Origin: Saururus chinensis
Lineage: Eukaryota > Streptophyta > Magnoliopsida > Piperales > Saururaceae
Reading direction: 5' to 3'
NCBI GenBank assembly: GCA_035235625.1
Contig: CP141141.1
Location: forward strand, 6,314,968-6,378,967
DNA: 64,000 nucleotides
Below the pieces are notes generated by a model. The model was not told the origin of the DNA and ran no database searches. It saw only the letters and a program-made list of their open reading frames with translations. A program made the position numbers and the translations under genes. The first letter of the stretch is position 1; each line of letters begins with the position of its first letter. Below, one piece after another: positions 57,000 to 64,000 of the stretch.

Positions 57000-58403
57000 C
57001 AGGGCCGGTTGGAGCCTTAGGCAGCTTAGACTACTGCCTAAGGCCCCACTAGAAGATGAAGCCCCTATTCTCTTTATAGCCAAGGTCATGCATGAAAACA
57101 TAGGGTCATTTCAAAAATTTGTTTATATGGCAAAAAACATAGGATCATATTAATTCTATGCCTTAGCCTTCCAAGTATAACTTTTTCAAAAACTCAAAAA
57201 TCAATCACCGCACTAGGAAAAAGTCTTAACTTGAGATATTCCATACCCAAACTCAATGATACCTATTAAATATAGTTTTTTGACCCACATTCTATATATC
57301 ATACCTTTAGATTAAACAAATATTTTTTAGCACTACAAATTAAATGTGCAAATTAATCTCTTCCTAGACAACTCTCTCATGTTTCTCTCCATTTTTAATA
57401 ATTAAGGTATCACTCTCATCTCTCTCACTTCCGGAGGTCATATTATACTCTTTTTTAGTATTTAATTTATATTATTTATTAATTTAAATTTTATACTATA
57501 CTATTTTGATATCTTAGCATAATTTTAATTTTGAAGGCATTTGTTTTCTTTGCAAATAGTAATAATTTGAAAGAAACTTTTTAAATAGGAAAAAGTTAAT
57601 GCACACCTGACGCTCTGGCCGCATGTGCATTGAGCACATCACTTGCAACGGATCTCTCATGTATTAATCAAAGGGGCAAGTGGGTAATTCAAATATGCTT
57701 ACCCCCTGAGTAACATTGTTGGATTGAGATATGAGGGCACATGATACTCCTCATGTATGACTTGCTAGATGCATCGGGCATACTAATATGAATCTTTCAA
57801 ATATGACTCATTTATATGAGGCCAGGCTCATGTGGGTCAACGTGAACCTAACCATCATTAGTCATCAGATTTTGATCCATCGGCATTACTCAGGGGTGGA
57901 TTGGTTTCTTGTCCCCTTGTGTTGTCCAATCTCAATATGATGGCACATGATCATTCTCAGGTTCACGCTGACGTGCGTGAGCTTCGGCTTATACTAACTT
58001 TTTCCTTCAAATAATATCTCTTGAAAAATATATATTAGCAAGAGGATACTAAGCCCGCATTGTAGTTGTTAGTGCACTAGAACACTGTAGCCCTGACTAT
58101 GATTTGATGGGGAGGGGGGCTACTATTGTGTTGAGCATCCCTCTATGATGTAATGATAAGGGGGTTATTAATATAGCCCTCTACCATGATCTAATAGCTT
58201 GGGGGCTACAACATACTAACCTTGCTAAATTTATCTTATTAACAAAATTTAAGTATAAAAACTAATTAATAATTTTACATCTGAAATAGCAAAAAAATAT
58301 ATTTTAATAAAGTTATTAAATTAACATATTAACATTATATTGAATATAAGAAATAATAATTTTAAAATCGCCTTAGGCCTCTATTTTTCTCAAGCCGGCC
58401 TTG
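57000..58403. mobile_element. Non-autonomous hAT element with perfect 8-bp target duplication
   Basis: The 1404-bp element starts CAGGGCCGGTTGGAGCCTTA. The reverse complement of its right end is CAAGGCCGGCTTGAGAAAAA. It is flanked by perfect 8-bp repeats TGATCAAC at 56992-56999 and 58404-58411. CAGGGCCGG-type ends are common in plant hAT elements. No transposase is encoded. A GAGCC..GGCTC hairpin (57811-57995) lies inside. Confidence 0.92.
57811..57995. repeat. Hairpin of the GAGCC..GGCTC family inside the hAT element
   Basis: The left arm TTTATATGAGGCCAGGCTCA and inner GTCAACGTGAACC pair with the right arm GGTTCACGCTGACGTGCGTG. It is related to the hairpins at 5191, 8653 and 60314. Confidence 0.65.
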
Positions 58404-58411
58404 TGATCAAC

Positions 58412-58640
58412 TTTACAAATTCAACGTCTTCCTTCTGTCTTTGTCTTGAAATTTTATTGGCTGTGAAATGTTTCACTAGATACGGATCTTTTTCATAGCA
58501 CAGGACAACAAAGTTTGCACTCATTTTTTTTATTGTTTTATTTTTATTTTTTACTGATTTGATAAATAGCAGTAATTGGTGAAACCAGACGACGGACAAT
58601 AAGCTAAAGAAAAAAATAAACTAAATAAAAGTTATTATAC
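58412..58640. other. Short intergenic segment between hAT element and LINE remnant
   Basis: No feature is recognised. The minus-strand frame 58390-58599 runs into the hAT end and is chance. Confidence 0.4.
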
Positions 58641-58885
58641 AAGGAAACTCTTTGCTCACAGTCCATTGCCTCTAGAACTCTTGATGTTTGATCCCGTGGC
58701 GAAATGCTTTCATCATTTTACAAATCGAACAACTTCTCTATGAGTTTGATGAAGTTAAAATTTGCTATATTTATAGGGAAGCACGTTATAGCAGATTAAG
58801 TGGCTACCTTTGCTTGATAATTTCTCTTCTTGTTTGTTTAAAGATCTTTCATCTCTTTGGAATAAAATGTACTCTATAACATAGA
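58641..58885 (+). pseudogene. LINE RNase H-domain remnant
   Basis: The frame at 58688-58879 encodes QIEQLLYEFDEVKICYIYRE followed by an AxYS-like stretch. In another frame DLSSLWNKMYSI follows near the end. The pattern LLxxFDEVxxxYIYREA is typical of the C-terminal RNase H region of plant LINE and related RNase H-like proteins. It is too short and broken to be functional, and chance similarity cannot be excluded. Confidence 0.5.
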
Positions 58886-59860
58886 CTTAGATGTACTGTC
58901 TATGTATGCATCTTGGCTAACTGGGAGTTATGACCATAGTACATAGGTTCTAACATAGTATATATAGATGTCTTATGTCTATGTAGCACTGTCTAACACC
59001 TCTATGTACTACATTAGCACCCTATGTACAATGATCACAATTATTTGGTCATTGTGCCCAAAAGCATTTTTCTAAGTGCTAAACCATCTAGGGGTCTTTT
59101 CTTGATAAAACTATTAGTTACTCTCGCACACGTGAGATTAATTCCTACTTAATACAAGAGGATATATGGTGCATGCATTAGTGCATATTAGGGCAAATTA
59201 AAGTAATTTTTACTTGCGCCTAACATACACTAGTGACCCGTGTAAAGTGCTTCAAAAGACAATAATTTTTCTTCTTCCACCTATAAACGAAAGGACTTTT
59301 GACTAATAAGCCTAAAAATACTTACATGGTAAAAATATAAAAGCAATCGTCATCCATCCTTCACACTACCTTCATTTCATTTGTCTAGCTTGGTTGGTAG
59401 TGGTGGCAACAAGGTTGGGTGCAACTCATATTTTTTTAAAGAAATTCTTAAATTTAAACCAGGAAGGGTGAACTTTAAGGGTAAAATATATATTTCTTAA
59501 TATTAAAGATAAATTAATAATTAAATAAAATATTTAAAAAATTTATTTTTAATGAAAAGGTTTATTATGCTTTTCACTAGGCTTTAGTTGGATAAAATAT
59601 ATGGACCTAAGTGGATTTTGTGTGAGGCTGGGTTTAAAGGGTTTATGAGATACATTCATTTGGTGCATATCACATTGAAGAAGAAGATGACTATCCCATT
59701 AAAAGTATTTTTTATGCTCTCTATTGATAGTGAACTTAGTGTATACAAAATATAAGTCATTAATATTTAAAATTAATAGCATACATGCTAACACATATTA
59801 AAAATATTGACCTAATATTTACTAACATGTATTTTTTTTTATGAATAGCTCTCGTGGAGT
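58886..59860. other. AT-rich intergenic DNA
   Basis: No gene is recognised. ATGTACTATGTT and CTATGTAC motifs recur at 58890-59040, perhaps a decayed inverted-repeat element, without clear ends. Confidence 0.45.
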
Positions 59861-60160
59861 TAGGGCTATTAAAGAGCTAAGATGGCTCATTGAGCAGGCC
59901 TAGCTCGGCTTGATTTAGGCTCAATTCTAATCGGGCTCAGCTCGAACTCAAATAGGCTCAAGCTGAATTTGATGAGACCCTTGCTTGACTCAGCTCGAAT
60001 AAAACTCGAATTCGATTATGCTCAGCTCAAACTCAAGCTTGAAATCAAACTCGAATATAATTTTAAAATTATATATAAATAATATATATAATAAATAATA
60101 CTAATATATGCATATTTTATATAAACATAATTGTTAATTTAAATAAATATATTTATAACA

Positions 60161-60247
60161 TACTCCCTCTTTTCTAAATTAATAGCTCAATTTGATTATT
60201 TCATTTTGAAAAATCAAATGAAGCTATTAATCTAGGACACATGAAAT
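60161..60247. mobile_element. Stowaway-like MITE, copy of 5043-5126
   Basis: CTCCCTCTTTTCTAAATTAA at the left and TTAATCTAGGACACATG at the right, with TA flanks, at the same place in the host hAT element as in the first copy. Confidence 0.65.
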
Positions 60248-60313
60248 ATATAAAACAACATATAATTATATATATGCACCAATACCATGTATCGTATATA
60301 ATACATGAGACCC

Positions 60314-60501
60314 ATTTATATGAGTCAAGGCTCACTCACGACTGTGTGAGCCCCGATGTTGTGCATCCTCAGATTATGATCTAATAACACACATAACTCA
60401 GGAAGTAGATTGATTTATGTCTTTTTGCGCCCTTGGATCTCCATTTAATGGCCCATGATGCCTTAGCTCACACTAACATACATGAGCCTAAACTCATATA
60501 A
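60314..60501. repeat. GAGCC..GGCTC hairpin, copy of 5191-5380
   Basis: Left arm TTTATATGAGTCAAGGCTCA; the reverse complement of the right arm is TTATATGAGTTTAGGCTCAT. It sits at the equivalent position of the second hAT copy. Confidence 0.65.
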
Positions 60502-61119
60502 AATTTTTTCATGAAATATATCCTCGTTAAATTGTAATGGATATATAATTTTTATATATGATATATTTTTAAAAAATAAAAATATTAGAGACACAAACAC
60601 TAATATACTCCTTATGTCCCAAATTAAGATTTTTATTTAGTTTTTTACGATAAACTAAAATTAGTTCAATTAAAAAACCAAATGGAGCTATAAGTATATG
60701 ACGGAGGGTCAATATGATATCACACTAATGTACTTAAAATAGTTCTAAAAGAAACATGACATTAGGGGGACCAACCTTAGTTTATAAAAGAATAATTAGA
60801 TATTTTTTTAAAAGTTGAAGCATCACACTCGGACTGTCCTTAACTTACAAAATATATCTTTTTGTATATGTACTTAAAATTTTTTAGAGACATACTAAGA
60901 CTAAAGAATAATTTTTTATAAGTTATTATAAACATATAAAGAAAAAAAATGGTAATGCTGCCTAATTGAATTTTTTTTAGGGAAATTTATTAAAATAATA
61001 ATTAAAAAAAATAATTACCAAAATATACCACTTTGGGAAATATTTCCCAAAAGTGGTGTTCGTTTTATTGCCGGGCGCCTAAAAGTAGCGCCAGTGGCTT
61101 TTTTTTATATTTTTTAAGT

Positions 61120-61325
61120 TGATTTCGTCGTTTAGAACAATGAAATTGGCTTGAATACGATCTCGTTGTTCTAAACGACGAAACCTTATATTACTCGACC
61201 CGGTTTCCTCGTTCAGAACGACGAAATCAACTTAAGCTGATTTCGTCATTCTGAACGACGAAACTACCACACTTGTGTTATTTCGGTCTCAGTCGTGGGA
61301 AGGACACTGATTTCGTCGTTATATC
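61120..61325. repeat. Nested inverted repeats of GATTTCGTCGTT in the MULE leader
   Basis: GATTTCGTCGTTTAGAACAA (61130) faces CGTTGTTCTAAACGACGAAA (61165-). A second pair, TTCGTTCAGAACGACGAAAT and GATTTCGTCATTCTGAACGA (61205-61265), follows, and a further GATTTCGTCGTT lies at 61309. At least five copies occur in alternating orientation. Confidence 0.85.
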
Positions 61326-62032
61326 CGCGACTCCGCTCCGCCTCCCGTCGCATTCCAGTGTGTTTTTGCTCCGCCGCTGCTGCCGACGTCTGGACGCTGC
61401 CAAACTCACCGCCGCCGATTGCAGTCTGCCGCCGCTGACCTCAGTCCGCCGCCGCCTTGGTCTAGCCCGCCGCTGCCCACGTCGAACTGCTCCCATTTCA
61501 TTTTTTGGGTATGTGTTTTCCTATTTTTTTTTATTTACCTATTTTTCAATTGTTGTAATATATTTTTTATATGTTACATTGAAGAAATATAGTTTTTGTA
61601 TATTACATTGAAAAAATTTGAAGTTTTGAATGTCCTATCATTTAGCCCTAATTTTAGAAGTATTGTTCTAAGTCATTGTGTGTGTTTTTTGTTTAAGATT
61701 ATTAAATTGAGATGGATTTTTAATTAATGAGTTTTTGTTTTTTAAGATGGCAAGTCTCTCAAATTTTGGAAAATAAGGAGGATTTGAGTTTTTGAACATG
61801 TTTTTATATGACATGTGACATTGTATGCGTTATTACATTAAATGTCTAATTTTATTAATTAGAAAATTTACTCATTAATATAAAGTATTAATGATATGCT
61901 TATATACTTGGTAAAGTTATTAGTTTCTATGCGTATATATTTTTAAAATATATTTGTTAGAGTAGATATTAGTATTAGTTTGCTTAATTTAATATTAAAT
62001 TTATTTATTATTTATGAATTAATTGAATAGAA

Positions 62033-63190
62033 ATGGCAGAAGAAATGGTTAGTTTTTTCATTAACTACGACGGACGCATAGAAGGATTATTAATGAAGAA
62101 ACCGTCTACATTTAATGAATTTGAGATGCACGTAGCAAGGAAGGTTGGGTTGGATCAAAGAAGATGGAAAATTACTATCAAATGTAATCTTCCGTCCTAT
62201 GGATCGAGAATGATACTAATGAACATAAATGATGATTCATCAATGGCTTTTATGTTTCACCACTCGCGTCACATAATTTCTTTCAAGTTATTTCTCGAAA
62301 AAGAGGCCCGAGTGACTAGTGGAAGGCGAAGTAGTTCACATAGGAGCTCTCACAGAAGCTCACAAAGGAGCTCGGATAGAAATGTGAACAATGAAAGTCA
62401 TATGCAAGTGCCGGTGGATGACGAAGAAGAGGGAAATTTATCTATGACAGTAGCTTCAAAAGAATGTCATAGGTCGTCTGCCCCTATTTACGATGGAAGT
62501 GGACCTACTTGGAGGTAAGGGTTGATTTAGTTGTGAATACGTTTTCAATCTTATTATCCTTTAATGAAAATACGTTCAGCTAAATTTTGAGATTTTGTGT
62601 GTAATATGGAAGGTCTACGACGCATGCACACGAGCCATTTAGCGTTCCAATGTCTCAAGGCAGTGCATGGTATGAAACTCAAAGTTTGATGGGCCTTCAT
62701 TACCCCTACACGTATGTTGGTCATACCGATGTTGAACCATCTAATCAGAGGTGAAATATATATTTATAAATAAATTCAACTTTTTTAGGCTTACGAAATT
62801 TAATACATATGCGATGTTTATATGTAGGGGGGGATATGTCTACGGTGAAGATATTGATGAAAATGAGGATAATGAAGGTGAAGATATCTTGTGAAGTAAG
62901 TGGAGAAGATTCTGATATGAATGTAGAAGGGGTTAGAGGTGAAGAAAGTGCTCAACAGATGGTTGACGGCGAGGGGGATGATGCGGTAGACAATGCCATT
63001 GCTGAGAATGATATGAATGTAGATGATGAAGAGCCGCCGTACTGTGAAGTGGAGCCACTTTATGCACACATCACAGATGAGGAGATAGATGCCGTTAGAT
63101 TCTACAATGGATTTGGACCAACAAAACGAAGATGAGTTATACGTTGGCTGCATCTTTGAGAATAAAGAAAGCATTCGTTCTGACCTTACG
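62033..63190 (+). pseudogene. MuDR-type transposase, N-terminal region (interrupted)
   Basis: Exon 1 (ATG 62033 to about 62514) encodes MAEEMVSFFINYDGRIEGLL and an N-terminal domain like those of plant MuDR-type transposases, then an Arg/Ser-rich stretch (SSHRSSHRSSQRSS) and an acidic segment. A donor GTAAGG (62515) and an acceptor ending at 62612 join WR to STTHAHEPFS. Exon 2 ends at a donor GTGAAA (62751). A third exon begins after TATGTAG (about 62828) with GGYVYGEDIDENEDNEGEDI and meets a TGA at 62892-62894. The acidic continuation (GEDSDMNVEG.. to YAHITDEEIDAVRFYNGF) lies in another frame. The start of the DNA-binding domain (NEDELYVGCIFENKESIRSD, about 63107-63166) lies in yet another. 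Splice sites are inferred by eye; the frame changes argue that this copy is damaged. Confidence 0.72.
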
Positions 63191-64000
63191 GGAGTTTTCC
63201 ATTCAAAATCATGTCGAATACAAGGTTGTACGAACAAATCCGGCCGGAGTATACAAGATGAAGTGCATTGATAGCACTTGCCCTTGGAGAGTGCATGGCT
63301 CAATCAAAAGGGGTGGTGGGTTCTTTAAATTGAAGACGTACAAAGGTGACCACACATGTCGGAATGCCCAGCTTAGCACAGATCATAGGCAGTGCTGTGC
63401 CTCCTTTATTTCGAAGGTCATAATGCCCGCTATCCAAGCCGAATTAACTCTCACACTAGGGGATATTATTCAAAGAATGAAGGAGAAGTATCATGTTGAC
63501 ATATCTTATAAGAAAGCATGGGCAGCAAGGAATATGGCGATCAAGGCCATTTATGGAGATTGGGTTGAATCGTATAAATTGTTGCCAATGTACCTAAGGG
63601 CGGTGCAAGAAGCCAATCCTGACACCTACTACCGCTTAGAGGATGATGTAGTACCTCGTGCAGATGGTGGCACTTGTAGGAGATTTAGACGGTTGTTTTG
63701 GGCCTTTGGGCCGTCTATAGGCCCCAGGTTTCGACATTGCATCCCTGTGATTGGCGTTGATGCCACTCACTTGTATGGCAGATATCCTGGTGCTCTTATG
63801 GCTGCAACGGCTACAGATAGAAATAATGGGTTATTTCCTCTTGCATTCGGGCTTGTCGGGAAGGAAGACGGAGACAATTGGGAATGGTTTCTAATGGAAT
63901 TAAGGGATCATGTACTGATGGGCATGACGAACATCGTCATTATTTCAGATCGACATAAGGGGCTTAAAGGCGGTCGAGGTTCTTCAAGAGCCGGATTACC
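63191..64000 (+). pseudogene. MuDR-type transposase, DNA-binding and catalytic domains (partial)
   Basis: An open frame of about 260 codons follows a one-base shift near 63187-63191. It begins with the rest of the DBD_Tnp_Mut domain: HVEYKVVRTNPAGVYKMKCI, then the zinc-binding pattern C-x4-C (KCIDSTC) with DHTC (about 63250-63360). A linker leads to the MULE transposase domain: FGPSIGPRFRHCIPVIGVDA with the first catalytic Asp at 63759-63761, then THLYGRYPGALMAATATD and NGLFPLAFGLV. The second catalytic Asp is in IISDRHKGL (63948-63950). The third acidic residue would lie downstream. Near 63965-63970 the frame shifts again: KAVEVLQEPDY is readable only in a neighbouring frame. Recognisable catalysis motifs plus at least three frame breaks suggest a recently active family but a dead copy, unless sequencing errors explain the shifts. 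Confidence 0.85.

Larger units (their letters stand above)
59861..60979. mobile_element. Second copy of the 4733 hAT family, truncated by a Mutator-like element
   Basis: Starts TAGGGCTATTAAAGAGCTAA and follows the copy at 4733-6303 through the same GAGCTCGA-rich region, the Stowaway-like insertion and the hairpin. It continues to the CATGACATTAGGGGGACCAA block and a GGTAATGCTGCCTAATTGAA stretch. Similarity stops at 60979, where the Mutator-like left end begins. The missing right part would be expected beyond the window. Confidence 0.8.
60980..64000 (+). mobile_element. Mutator-like element (MULE), 5' part, runs off the window
   Basis: The probable left terminus GGGAAATTTATTAAAATAAT interrupts the hAT copy. 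It is followed by a palindromic GATTTCGTCGTT region (61124-61320), a GC-rich leader (61320-61500), introns and a MuDR-type transposase (62033 onward). The right terminus and the 9-bp target duplication lie outside the window, so the left end is inferred from the break in the hAT copy. Confidence 0.7.

Overview
The window looks like nuclear DNA from a flowering plant with a large, repeat-rich genome. The evidence is an AT-rich background, long (TA)n, (GA)n and (CT)n tracts, Copia and Gypsy retrotransposons, L1-type LINE remnants, CACTA, hAT, Mutator and MITE elements, a plastid 23S rRNA fragment inserted in the nucleus, and an intron-free PPR-DYW gene. The species cannot be named from this sequence. 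Only one host gene appears intact: a mitochondrial-type PPR-DYW protein at 49167-50975, resembling Arabidopsis At5g40410. Nearly everything else is mobile-element sequence, much of it nested.

Layout. 1-9 kb: AT-rich DNA with a degenerate L1 LINE (about 1650-2815) interrupted by a hairpin MITE, a non-autonomous hAT element (4733-6303, 8-bp target duplication) and a 200-bp hairpin set between two long (TA)n arrays (8545-8956), followed by (GA)n. 9-17.3 kb: a decayed Copia element on the + strand, interrupted by a 3.6-kb solo LTR (11801-15397) with a 5-bp target duplication. 17.3-20.9 kb: intergenic DNA with a 7-bp repeat, a 33-bp minisatellite and a plastid 23S rRNA fragment. 20.9-26.7 kb: a second Copia of the same family on the - strand, interrupted by a related LTR (23057-26462) and cut at 26741 by a CACTA fragment. 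27.8-39.6 kb: a second Copia type, SIRE-like, whose LTR region holds a 10-kb CACTA element (29083-39073, 3-bp target duplication AGA). That CACTA contains two solo LTRs (31582-33814 and 34522-38270), each with a perfect 5-bp target duplication and each with an internal array of small palindromes. 39.7-42.7 kb: SIRE-like gag debris, unidentified sequence and a hAT MITE. 42.7-46.1 kb: the 5' part of a Gypsy element (LTR, primer-binding site, gag, protease), broken by another LTR. 48.2-51 kb: a 397-bp tandem duplication followed by the PPR gene. 52-59.9 kb: a Tourist-like MITE, more LTR debris, a hAT element with perfect 8-bp target duplications and a LINE remnant. 59.9-64 kb: a second copy of the first hAT family, invaded by a Mutator-like element whose transposase runs off the window.

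Insertion order can be read directly. Copia elements were invaded by Tekay/Del-like LTRs and by CACTA elements; the large CACTA element was itself invaded twice; old hAT copies were invaded by a Mutator element. No cellular pathway or new defence-like system is visible. The most unusual structures are the palindrome arrays inside the two solo LTRs (an 82-bp period that switches to about 41 bp, and a 55-57-bp period), the repeated modules of the CACTA element, and the (TA)n-flanked hairpin.

Limits: no alignment or database search was run. Family assignments rest on motifs recognised by eye. LTR ends without a target duplication are approximate.
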